Part shown: piece by piece, positions 1 to 7,271 of the stretch
Layout: every line of letters begins with the position of its first letter
How positions within the stretch are numbered: the stretch's first letter is position 1
NCBI GenBank assembly: GCA_947446285.1
Contig: CANFGH010000011.1
Location: 1-48,140, forward strand
Origin: Chloroflexota bacterium
Lineage (GTDB): Bacteria; Chloroflexota; UBA11872; UBA12225
Reading direction: 5' to 3'
DNA: 48,140 bases
Translations under genes and position numbers: made by a program
Notes under the pieces: generated by a model
The model's input: the letters and a program-made list of their open reading frames with translations, nothing else
Told to the model about the DNA's origin: nothing
Databases searched by the model: none

Positions 1-725
1 CCACGAAGGTCTTCGGGGCGGTTTGGATGGCGACCTTCCTCGACATCCAACTTGGGGTCATCTGGCCATTCGGCGGTGACTTGTGGGACAAGGAACGCAA
101 GAAGACGGTGCTCGACAGCAAGGCCGCGCTTGACGCGATCCAGTTCCAAGCTGATCTGGCAGCGAAGTACGCCGTGTCTCCAAATGACGAGGAGTGGAAG
201 CAGTTCGCATCCGCACCGTCAGCCACATGGGGCGCAGCATTCGGGTCCGGACGGGCCGCGATGGAACTGCAACCGAACGACTCATTAGCCCCCCACGTCC
301 TGGCTTCGACGTTCCGCAAGGGAATGGCACCGATGCCGAAAGGTCCCGGAGGGCGGATTGTCCGAGGGCTGTCCGTCGGGGTCCACCTCTTCAAGGGCAG
401 CAAGCAAACCGACGCCGCCTGGAACTTCGCGATGTACCACTCTGGCAAGGAGACGGAGAAGCTCATGCTTGATCGTCACCTTACGTTGCCCTGGCGCATT
501 TCCACCCAGGCGGCAATCGCGACGGCAATGCCTCTCAAGGACTGGGAATCATCAGCCGCGTACGCCGAAAACATGAAGTCGGTCCGACCAACCCCGTACG
601 TCGCGAAATTCGCCGACATCAACAAGGTCTACAACGACGCCTACATTCCCGTCCGTGCGGGTCAGAAGACCGCCGTCCAGATGATGGTGGAACTCAAGCC
701 CCAGATTGAGGAACTCCTCAAGTAG
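1..725 (+). CDS. ABC transporter sugar-binding protein, C-terminal part (5' end outside window)
   Basis: The reading frame is open from the first bases of the window with no stop upstream of the first Met at 27, so this is the 3' end of a longer gene. The ~240 visible residues resemble the C-terminal lobe of family-1 extracellular solute-binding proteins, with a GRAAMEL segment and a late 'AAWNFAMYHSGKE' helix before the closing domain. Such proteins bind sugars outside the membrane and deliver them to an ABC permease. No permease gene follows. The next genes are enolase-superfamily dehydratases, which fits uptake of a sugar or sugar acid, but the ligand cannot be read. A hairpin follows the stop codon at 751-783. 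It is not a close relative of the binding protein at 43001. Confidence 0.75.
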   Translation, partial: TKVFGAVWMATFLDIQLGVIWPFGGDLWDKERKKTVLDSKAALDAIQFQADLAAKYAVSPNDEEWKQFASAPSATWGAAFGSGRAAMELQPNDSLAPHVLASTFRKGMAPMPKGPGGRIVRGLSVGVHLFKGSKQTDAAWNFAMYHSGKETEKLMLDRHLTLPWRISTQAAIATAMPLKDWESSAAYAENMKSVRPTPYVAKFADINKVYNDAYIPVRAGQKTAVQMMVELKPQIEELLK

Positions 726-750
726 GCAAGGTGTCGGGCATCAATTGCGC

Positions 751-783
751 CAAGACCCGTCCCTCGGAAGGAACAGGGTCTTG
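751..783 (+). terminator. Hairpin downstream of sugar-binding gene
   Basis: CAAGACCC (751-758) pairs perfectly with GGGTCTTG (776-783) across a 17-nt loop, 25 nt after the stop codon at 725. There is no clear T-tract, so termination is inferred from position and stem. Confidence 0.45.
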
Positions 784-811
784 GCCGACGTTTGGGTGCG
801 GGCATTTCACC

Positions 812-853
812 CGGTAAGCCGAGCGGGTAGGATGCAACCCGCTTGGCTTACCG
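812..853. repeat. 17-bp imperfect palindrome upstream of dehydratase gene
   Basis: CGGTAAGCCGAGCGGGT (812-828) and its complement (837-853) can form a 17-bp stem with one G-T(U) pair and an 8-nt loop. It lies 72 bp before the dehydratase start at 925 and has no T-tract. It could be an operator, a dispersed palindromic repeat, or a second hairpin ending the upstream transcript. Confidence 0.5.
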
Positions 854-924
854 GCGTCGAACCGGCAGATCCATGGTGTCCGTCGGCGGAATGACCCGTC
901 CAGCCATGGTTGGAGCGATGAACC

Positions 925-1986
925 ATGAAGATCAGCCGGGTTGTCGTGAACTTCGATATCGCCCCACCACGCGCCCGCCCGATCAGCGATGCCCTCCAAG
1001 TCCTCGACGGTGGCGGGAACATCAACGTCCGCATCGAAGCCACCGATGGCATCCGCGACGTCGTCGCCGGGACCTCCTCGACGGGTTTCGGTCGTCTGCG
1101 GAGTGCACCGGCAATCCTCGCCAAGATCCTTGAGGAAGAACTGGCTCCAGAGATCATCGGTCAGGATCCGTTCCAGGTGCGGAAGGTCCGGGATATTCTC
1201 TGGCGCCTCACGGACTACCACGGGTCGACCGGCTTGACCCTCCTGGCCATCGCGGCGATCGATGTCGCACTCTGGGACCTGATGGGCCACGCCATGGGCC
1301 AGCCCGTGTGGAGGCTCCTTGGGGCCGCGCGCGACCGAATGCCCGCTTACGCGATGGTTGGATGGCTGAACTTCTCGTTCGAGGAACTCAAGCCCATCGC
1401 GGAGAAGGCGATGGCGCAGGGTTTCAACGGGGTCAAGATGAAAGTCGGATGCCCCACGCTTGAGGAAGACGTCGCCAGGATCACGGCGGTTAGATCAATC
1501 GTCGGCCACGACCGGAGGCTGATGGTCGATGCGAACCAGGTCTTCGATGTCTCGGAGGCGATCCGACGCGGACGGGTGTATCAGGAACTTGGCTGCTTCT
1601 GGTTCGAGGAACCCCTTCGCGCCGACAATCACGCGCACCTTGCCGAACTCAGGTCGACGCTTGATATCCGGATCGCAAGCGGGGAGAACGATTTTGGCAA
1701 GCGGCAATTCCGCGACCTCTTCGAACGCCGGGCGGTCGACATCGTGCAACCGGACATCAGGAGAGCGGGCGGCGCAACAGAGTGCCTAGAAATCGCCGCG
1801 ATGGCCGACGCATTCGATGTCGCATACGCCTCGCATGGCGGGGGCCCCCACTTGCACCTTCTTGCCGCGATGCCGAATGCAATTTACATGGAAAGCGGGT
1901 TCCTACCCGACGGCGCAACCCTCGAAGACGGATGCATCCTCATGCCTGAGGGCCCAGGGTTCAGCAAACCTGCGTGGGGGCGCTGA
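925..1986 (+). CDS. Enolase-superfamily sugar-acid dehydratase (mandelate racemase-like)
   Basis: 353 aa, a usual length for the family. The enzyme should abstract the proton alpha to a carboxylate using Mg2+, most likely dehydrating an aldonic or uronic acid. Visible catalytic elements in order are the KMK motif (K171-K173), metal ligands D202 (MVDANQ), E228 (FEEP) and E254 (SGEN), and the D277/H304 dyad (QPDIRR and ASHGGG). This is the mandelate-racemase-type active site. The ATG at 925 is preceded by GGAG at 912-915. The gene stands alone between the sugar-binding gene and a small coiled-coil gene. The substrate cannot be read from the sequence. It is not a close copy of the other enolase-superfamily gene at 2954. 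Confidence 0.88.
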   Translation: MKISRVVVNFDIAPPRARPISDALQVLDGGGNINVRIEATDGIRDVVAGTSSTGFGRLRSAPAILAKILEEELAPEIIGQDPFQVRKVRDILWRLTDYHGSTGLTLLAIAAIDVALWDLMGHAMGQPVWRLLGAARDRMPAYAMVGWLNFSFEELKPIAEKAMAQGFNGVKMKVGCPTLEEDVARITAVRSIVGHDRRLMVDANQVFDVSEAIRRGRVYQELGCFWFEEPLRADNHAHLAELRSTLDIRIASGENDFGKRQFRDLFERRAVDIVQPDIRRAGGATECLEIAAMADAFDVAYASHGGGPHLHLLAAMPNAIYMESGFLPDGATLEDGCILMPEGPGFSKPAWGR

Positions 1987-2001
1987 CGCAGACGGCTGCA
2001 C

Positions 2002-2017
2002 ATTCCAATAATGGAAT
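2002..2017. repeat. Short palindrome after dehydratase gene
   Basis: ATTCCA-ATAA-TGGAAT, a 6-bp stem with a 4-nt loop, begins 16 nt after the stop codon at 1986. It could be a weak terminator or a protein-binding site. Nothing else supports a role. Confidence 0.25.
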
Positions 2018-2092
2018 CTTCCGGTTAGTGGTAGGGGTTTACGGGCTTCTGCGTCGAACACGCCCGGGCCTCGACCATTGCACGAGTTCAGG

Positions 2093-2098
2093 TATCGT
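2093..2098 (+). promoter_or_regulatory. -10 hexamer of leaderless coiled-coil gene
   Basis: TATCGT ends exactly 6 nt before the ATG at 2105 and there is no Shine-Dalgarno sequence. The same arrangement occurs before five other genes here (11002, 13582, 17947, 38234, 38994). Confidence 0.5.
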
Positions 2099-2104
2099 CG
2101 CGCC

Positions 2105-2542
2105 ATGATCAAGCTTGGCCCTGCTCAACCGCCTGACGATGACGAACTGGCCGCCGCACGCGCCGAAATGCAGTTTGCCTGGGACGCGACACGTACCGCC
2201 GAACTGGAGACGCAGCGCGCATGGTCCGAGTACAACCGGACGTGGGATGCGCACAATCACGCCGAAACCGACGAGGCGCGCGTGCGGACCACGTTTGAAA
2301 TCGCCCGAGAGACATTCGATGCCATCGTCGAGGTGCGTCGCACCCTCACCGCATTCCAAATAGCGAGCGTCGACATGCCCGAACACAAGGCGTGGCTTCG
2401 TGCCCGTGTCGAACTCGAGCGGACCCGAATGGAATGGGAACGGGCAAGCGAGGGTGAGCCTGAGTATGAGGATTGGCGAGACGCCGTCGCCGCCCAACGG
2501 AAGATCAAGGCAAAGTCGGCCCCGCCGCAGGCCACCCGCTAG
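2105..2542 (+). CDS. Small charged coiled-coil protein, unknown function
   Basis: 145 aa, almost wholly helical and highly charged, with repeated Ala/Glu/Arg heptad-like spacing (for example 'RAWSEYNRTWDAHNHAE' and 'ARVELERTRMEWERA'). There is no signal peptide, membrane segment or known catalytic motif. The start at 2105 is chosen because the TATCGT hexamer lies 6 nt upstream and no Shine-Dalgarno site is present; an in-frame start at 2078 is possible. A protein of similar style, also apparently leaderless, is encoded at 38994. I do not recognise the family. The stop is followed directly by the luciferase-like remnant in the same frame. Confidence 0.6.
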   Translation: MIKLGPAQPPDDDELAAARAEMQFAWDATRTAELETQRAWSEYNRTWDAHNHAETDEARVRTTFEIARETFDAIVEVRRTLTAFQIASVDMPEHKAWLRARVELERTRMEWERASEGEPEYEDWRDAVAAQRKIKAKSAPPQATR

Positions 2543-2548
2543 GCGCAC

Positions 2549-2859
2549 CACGACTTCTTCCCGTTCTACTCCGCGTACCTTGAACCCCTGTTCCGAGGTC
2601 CAGTTCCTCGGCGCAGTTTCGAACAGATGATCGCTCTTGGCGGTTCTCTCGTCGGCGGGAAGTGGACGAAGTCGTGGACAAACTGGCTTCCCTGCGCGAT
2701 GCCATCGGTCTCACCCGGTTTGTCGGCCAGATTGACATCGGCGCGCAATATTTCCACACCGTCGCCCAAAGACTCGAACACCTTGCAAACCGGGTCGCCC
2801 CACAACTTTCGAAGAGTGCTCCAATCGCGGGCACAACCATCCTGCCATCCGCAGGGTGA
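2549..2859 (+). pseudogene. Remnant of luciferase-like (LLM) flavin oxidoreductase, C-terminal part
   Basis: In one frame from 2549 the sequence reads HDFFPFYSAYLEPL and then MIALGGSLVGG. In the next frame, from about 2660, it reads EVVDKLASLRDAIG and a stretch ending LANRVAPQL. Joined, these match the typical C-terminal end of FMN/F420-dependent luciferase-like monooxygenases: a tyrosine-rich helix, 'GSLVG' loop, 'E-VV-KL' helix, and the final strand and helix before '-V-P'. About 100 residues remain. The N-terminal barrel is gone and the frame changes near 2650-2662. It directly follows the stop of the coiled-coil gene at 2542. Family assignment is from motif memory and should be checked by search. 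Confidence 0.6.
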
Positions 2860-2953
2860 CGGAGGATCCACCTCCTGCCGGACCGCGCACCCCACCGCCC
2901 GGCTATCCTGAGAAAGTCACCATCGCAGGTGACGGATGGAATCGGGAGAACGC

Positions 2954-4132
2954 ATGAAGATCACCGACCTCAAGATGCTACCGACCAAGGTCGGCTACCG
3001 GCATCAACTCATCATCAAGATCGAGACCGATGAGGGCATTCACGGATGGGGGGAATCTGGCCTCTCGTTTCGTGAACTGGCAGTCATGGGTGCACTCCGG
3101 CATTATCGAGAACTGATCATCGGGAAGAACCCGTTCAACATCGGTGCCATCTGGCAAGACCTCTACCGGAGCCAGTACTTCGAAGGCGGGCGCGTCCTCA
3201 CCGCGGCCATCTCCGCCATCGATATCGCCCTCCACGACATCAAGGGCAAGGCACTTGGGGTGCCGGTCTACCAGTTGCTCGGAGGCAAGCATCGCGATTG
3301 GTGCCACATGTTCGCCACGACCCAGGCACCGATGGGGCCACGCCTGATTGAACAGGCCCAGATGCTCATGTCGCAGGGGTGGAATATCATCCGGACCGGC
3401 ATGCATGCCCCCCACGAGGTGAATGAGGCCGGTGAAGGGGTCTTTGAACCGTGGGAGAGCATCGGGCCAACCGCCCACTGGCTGAACAAGTTACGGGAAG
3501 CGTTGGGTTCGCAGGCCGTCCTCGGCATCGACTACCACCACCGACTGTCGGTCGCTGAAGCGGCGTCCTTTTGCCAGAAACTGGGCCGGGACACGCTCGA
3601 CTTCCTGGAGGAACCGATCCGGGACGAGACCCCTGAGGCATACGAGGCATTGCGCAAGATGACGCATGTCCCGTTCGCCATCGGCGAGGAGTTCGCCTCA
3701 AAGTGGCAGTTCCTGCCCTACATCGAACGCGGGATCACCAACTTCGTGCGACTTGATGTTTGCAATGTCGGTGGCCTGACCGAGTCGATGAAGGTGGCCG
3801 GGTGGGCCGAGGCGCACTACATCGACCTCATGCCCCACAACCCGCTTGGGCCGATCTGCCTCGCCGCAACCGCGCACCTTGCCGCTGCCGTGACGAACTT
3901 CGCCTCACTCGAAATCCGGGAGTCACCATCCGAGAAGACTGGCTTCTATGATGAACGGCTCTTCCCGATCCAGCACGAGCGCGTCGGCCCACGCCTGATC
4001 GTCTCCGACCGTCCCGGCCTCGGCGTCGAGTTCGACGAGAATGCCGGGGCACATTCGGAATTCGTTCCCGACCTGAACCACGAACGCACACACTACCTGC
4101 GTCGTCGTGACGGGTCGATCACCAACTGGTAA
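2954..4132 (+). CDS. Enolase-superfamily dehydratase, galactonate dehydratase-like
   Basis: 392 aa. Expected to dehydrate an aldonate to a 2-keto-3-deoxy acid with Mg2+. Active-site residues visible are D193 and H195 in GIDYHH, E219 in FLEEP, E245 in AIGEE, H295 in MPHNPLGP and E320 in ASLEI. From memory, the spacing D-x-H / E / E / H / E equals that of E. coli galactonate dehydratase with a constant 10-residue offset, which supports the galactonate/gluconate dehydratase subgroup over the mandelate-racemase type at 925. The ATG at 2954 is preferred over 2936 because GGGAGA lies 7 nt upstream. The substrate remains an inference. It converges on the sialidase gene, with a shared terminator between them. 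Confidence 0.88.
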   Translation: MKITDLKMLPTKVGYRHQLIIKIETDEGIHGWGESGLSFRELAVMGALRHYRELIIGKNPFNIGAIWQDLYRSQYFEGGRVLTAAISAIDIALHDIKGKALGVPVYQLLGGKHRDWCHMFATTQAPMGPRLIEQAQMLMSQGWNIIRTGMHAPHEVNEAGEGVFEPWESIGPTAHWLNKLREALGSQAVLGIDYHHRLSVAEAASFCQKLGRDTLDFLEEPIRDETPEAYEALRKMTHVPFAIGEEFASKWQFLPYIERGITNFVRLDVCNVGGLTESMKVAGWAEAHYIDLMPHNPLGPICLAATAHLAAAVTNFASLEIRESPSEKTGFYDERLFPIQHERVGPRLIVSDRPGLGVEFDENAGAHSEFVPDLNHERTHYLRRRDGSITNW

Positions 4133-4156
4133 AGCGCGCTTATCCAACTGGTCAAA

Positions 4157-4191
4157 CAACCCGGGCGGTTCCCTGCGCGCTGCCCGGGTTG
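4157..4191. terminator. Bidirectional terminator between convergent genes
   Basis: CAACCCGGGC (4157-4166) pairs perfectly with GCCCGGGTTG (4182-4191). It lies between the dehydratase stop (4132, +) and the sialidase stop (4203, -), so it can serve both strands. Confidence 0.7.
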
Positions 4192-4202
4192 CCGACTACC
4201 GA

Positions 4203-5294
4203 TCAATCGTGGTCGCGCGAAGCCACCCAACCCAGATCAAACCGGGCCAGTACCAGCCGTTCGTAGGGACGTAGTGACCCGGTCTCATAGAAGCACAGGA
4301 TCGAACCGTCGCCGGTCACCGCCAGGTCGCAGTACGCCGCCGGCCCGGGTTCGACGACACGGGAAGCCACCCAACTCCGGGCACCATCCACACTCAGGCG
4401 GATGGTCAAGGTGTCACGTGTCCCGCTCGCCGGATTGGCGAACACCACGACATCCCCAAGCGCGTATCCGTCGAGTTGCCCGATGACATCTGCCTCGGGG
4501 ATCGAGACCGCCGAGGCCTGACAAGTCGGTTCAGGCAAGTCGTCGTCTGCGGCAGCCGGACCGAAGGTCAGACCTCCGTCGAGACTGCGTGCAACGATCC
4601 GTCGGCCACGGCGCGCCTCATCCCGGCAGTTCAGGTACACCCCACCGTCGGCTGTTTCAACTGCCACGCTCTCGTTGGTGCCTTCTGCGTCAACGATCCC
4701 ACCAATCCGCCATGTCGCACCGTGATCATCGGAAATGATGACGTGGGAGTGCCTCGCCTCCGAACCGTCGCGTGGATTGCGACTGCGGTGATCGCACGGG
4801 ATAACGAGCCGCCCAGATCTCAACTGGATCCCGTGGCAGGGGCCAGTCGCGTACCAGGTCCACTCAGGTCGCTTCACCTCGGAAGTGATCTCCACCGGAA
4901 CGGCCCACGTGATGCCATCATCATCGCTGGATGTGACCCAGACCGTCCGCGAATGAAGCCCCTTGCGGATGTCGTCTTCATGGGCGTCGGCCCGGTTGCG
5001 GGTTATGAGAAGCCAGACGGTCCCGGTCGACTGGTCCACGACCGGGGCGGGATTGCCGCATGTCAACCCGATCTGTGCATCCACGACCTGTGACGACGAC
5101 CATGACACCCCCACATCCACACTGCGCCGCAGCAGCAGTTCGATCTCCCCGGCATCCCCAGACCCATGCCGGCGACCCTCGCAGAACGCAAGGATGGTGC
5201 CGACCGTCGTGACGGCAAGCGCGGGAATCCGGTAGGTGTGATACCCGCCGATCCCACCGGTCCAGAGGTCCTGAGTGTCGGGAATGATGGTCAT
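4203..5294 (-). CDS. Sialidase / BNR-repeat glycosidase-like protein (GH33-like)
   Basis: 363 aa six-bladed propeller-type protein. It has the N-terminal YRIP motif with Arg22, a 'GRRHGSGDAGE' stretch that could supply the Asp general acid (D47), and several Asp boxes of the form S-x-D-x-G-x-x-W (RRSVDVGVSW, SSDDDGITW, ISDDHGATW). It has a CRDEARR segment and a final FYE that may provide the Tyr/Glu pair. These are features of exo-alpha-sialidases. There is no signal peptide, so it is predicted cytosolic. That would mean imported oligosaccharides are processed inside the cell. It starts 23 nt after the isomerase pseudogene and ends the minus-strand catabolic run. Some BNR proteins of this type act on other sugars, so sialic acid is not certain. 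Confidence 0.8.
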   Translation of the reverse strand: MTIIPDTQDLWTGGIGGYHTYRIPALAVTTVGTILAFCEGRRHGSGDAGEIELLLRRSVDVGVSWSSSQVVDAQIGLTCGNPAPVVDQSTGTVWLLITRNRADAHEDDIRKGLHSRTVWVTSSDDDGITWAVPVEITSEVKRPEWTWYATGPCHGIQLRSGRLVIPCDHRSRNPRDGSEARHSHVIISDDHGATWRIGGIVDAEGTNESVAVETADGGVYLNCRDEARRGRRIVARSLDGGLTFGPAAADDDLPEPTCQASAVSIPEADVIGQLDGYALGDVVVFANPASGTRDTLTIRLSVDGARSWVASRVVEPGPAAYCDLAVTGDGSILCFYETGSLRPYERLVLARFDLGWVASRDHD

Positions 5295-5317
5295 GCGTCA
5301 GCCCCATGCGGTCCAGA

Positions 5318-6132
5318 TCAGGCGGCAAACAGGGACCGTGCGAATGCCAGGTCCTCGCTCACCAGACGGATCAGCTCAGTTTCATCGGTGTACTCGGCCG
5401 GCAGGCACACGGGCGCGTCATATCCCCGTTGCCTGACCAGCTGCACGACGTCGGGCCATGGCGCCAGTCCACACCGGCCAGCGGTCCAATATGGTGCAAA
5501 CCTCGCGACCGATGCCTCGGGCCCATTGACCTGCTTCCAGATTGCGTTCTTGAGGTTAAGAAGTCGAAGGTGGGGCCAGATGATGTCAACCGCGTGTTCG
5601 GGGATCTCGCCGTTCAGGGCCGTGTGCGCCGGATCCCAGACCGCGCATATCTGATCAGGATCAAACGGCCGGACCAGTTCGCGAAGTCCTAGGGCGTGCG
5701 AGATGTCGTGCTGACTGTGGTTCTGCACGCCGAGCGAAATCCCAGACGCAGCCAGACGGGGCACAGCCGTTTCGAATTGCCGTTGAAGATCGGAAATCCG
5801 TTCGAGGTAGCCAACACCTCGAGGCATCCCGACACAGACGCGCATCAGTCGCGCACCAGTCGCGCGCCACTCGCCGCGCACGCTTCGATCATGCGGTCGG
5901 TCAACGCCTCTGAGAATGACGGTGCAACGGTATCGATCACCACACCGGCATCAGTGAGCACGCGGACTGCCTCGTGTAGCACTGTGCCAACCGCAACTGG
6001 TGTGACCTGGAAACCCGGGCGGACCGGGAGTTCGACACCCCAGAACCCGAGGGATGAGACCGTTTCAGCGAGTTCGGATAGAGACTGATCACGCCATGGC
6101 TTCGTAAAGACCGTGAATCGAGTGTCAGACAA
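5318..6132 (-). pseudogene. Sugar phosphate isomerase/epimerase (TIM barrel), frameshifted
   Basis: Two overlapping frames together encode one xylose-isomerase-like TIM-barrel protein. The first (6132 to 5845) ends ...GARLVRD-stop; the second carries on from RVCVGMPRGVGY to 5318. The intact paralog at 46522 reads straight through this point (IIRICVGVPKGTGY). The frame change falls on an 11-bp tandem duplication at 5844-5865. Removing one unit leaves 804 nt, giving 267 aa against 268 aa in the paralog. Metal-site segments are kept (GVQNHSQHD, AVWDPAHTAL, CLPAEYTDE). It sits third in the Gfo/Idh - dehydrogenase - isomerase cassette. As it stands only a truncated N-terminal third would be made. 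Confidence 0.88.
5844..5865. repeat. 11-bp tandem duplication causing frameshift
   Basis: ATCAGTCGCGC (5844-5854) is followed at once by ACCAGTCGCGC (5855-5865), differing by one base. The length is not a multiple of three, and it lies exactly where the isomerase reading frame switches. Confidence 0.9.
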
Positions 6133-6179
6133 TTCATTATTCTTTGACTGGTCCGGCGCATGACGGACTTGCTAGCTGG

Positions 6180-7193
6180 TCACGCCATCGTGCCGAGGCG
6201 TTCGGCGAGGATTTCATGGCGCAATGGTTCACCCTGGACGAACCGGGTGATCTCATCGGCCATGACCTCACCCATGCGCGAACATGCCTCCCATGACGCA
6301 CCCGCGATATGAGGTGTCAGGAACACGTTGGGAAGCGTACGAAACGGATCATCGGGCGCCAATGGTTCGCGCGGGTAAACGTCCAGGGCCGCGCGGATCC
6401 GCCCCGATCGCAGTTCGGCAAGCAAGGCATCCTGGTCGATTGCGCCGGCGCGTGCCGAGTTGACCAGCAGGGCGCCATTACGAAGGCGTGCGAGTTGTGG
6501 TGCCCCGATCAACTGGTCGGTCTCCGGTGTGGTTGGAACGTGGTTTGAAAGCACGTCGGCCCACGCGCACAAGTCATCGATTGCCGAAACCTTCCGTACC
6601 CCAAGTGACGACGCCGATTCGTCAGAAAGGTACGGATCGTAGACCCCAATCTCACACCCGAATGGTGCGAGCAAGCGCAGGAATGCCCGGGCTGTCTGGC
6701 TCATCGCGATCAGGCCCACCCGCTTCCCCGCGAGTTCGTTTCCGTGGCCCTCATGCGACGATTTCCACGCACCGGCACGCATGCTCTCGTGGAATGACAT
6801 CGCCATACGCAACCCGGAAAGTGTCGCCATCAGGCACCACTCGCCGACCGCCGCTGCAATCACGACCGCTCCGTGCGTGACCCGGACGCCTCGTGCGAAC
6901 ACCTCCGGGGTGACAAACCCCTTGACCGTGCCGGCACCGTGCGCAATCAAACGCAACGCTGGCAACGTGTCAAGCAATGTAGTGTCAAAGGTTGGCATGC
7001 CCCAGGTCCCGAGGACGTTGGACACATCGTCGCGTTCAACCCGCCACGTGTCAGGGCTCCGGGAGGAAGCGTCGTCGGAAAGCCAGCGGATCGAGGCAAC
7101 GGCGTCAATCCGGGCCACGGTGGCCGGATGGAAGAGTTGTTCACGGAGAATCCCGTTGACCAGGCATAGGACGGTCGGCTTGGCATCGGACAT
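6180..7193 (-). CDS. D-2-hydroxyacid dehydrogenase-family protein with glycine-less Rossmann loop
   Basis: 337 aa, two-domain fold of the D-2-hydroxyacid dehydrogenase family. The catalytic residues are kept: R248 (VNSARAG), E276 (YPREPL) and H295 (TPHIAG). D186 after the second strand suggests NAD. The dinucleotide loop, normally G-x-G-x-x-G, reads A163-M-S165-Q-T-A168 in VGLIAMSQTARAF, so all three glycines are replaced by Ala/Ser/Ala. The paralog at 45464 has the same replacement, so it is a subfamily trait and not an error. Start at 7193 was chosen by comparison with that paralog; in-frame starts at 7205 and 7235 exist. It is the only intact gene of the three-gene cassette on this strand. 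Confidence 0.82.
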   Translation of the reverse strand: MSDAKPTVLCLVNGILREQLFHPATVARIDAVASIRWLSDDASSRSPDTWRVERDDVSNVLGTWGMPTFDTTLLDTLPALRLIAHGAGTVKGFVTPEVFARGVRVTHGAVVIAAAVGEWCLMATLSGLRMAMSFHESMRAGAWKSSHEGHGNELAGKRVGLIAMSQTARAFLRLLAPFGCEIGVYDPYLSDESASSLGVRKVSAIDDLCAWADVLSNHVPTTPETDQLIGAPQLARLRNGALLVNSARAGAIDQDALLAELRSGRIRAALDVYPREPLAPDDPFRTLPNVFLTPHIAGASWEACSRMGEVMADEITRFVQGEPLRHEILAERLGTMA

Positions 7194-7271
7194 CGGTGTT
7201 TGCATCCCCTTCAGGCCAAACGATCCTGCACGCACGGTGCGCGTTGGGTCGACCTGACCCGGGCTCTCAGC

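Noticed and set aside
718-1290. Antisense frame over the first dehydratase
   Set aside because: It runs through the 812-853 palindrome and opposes a gene with complete enolase-superfamily motifs.
5845-5881. Programmed ribosomal frameshift in the isomerase gene
   Set aside because: There is no slippery heptamer; the break coincides with a tandem duplication and the intact paralog needs no shift.
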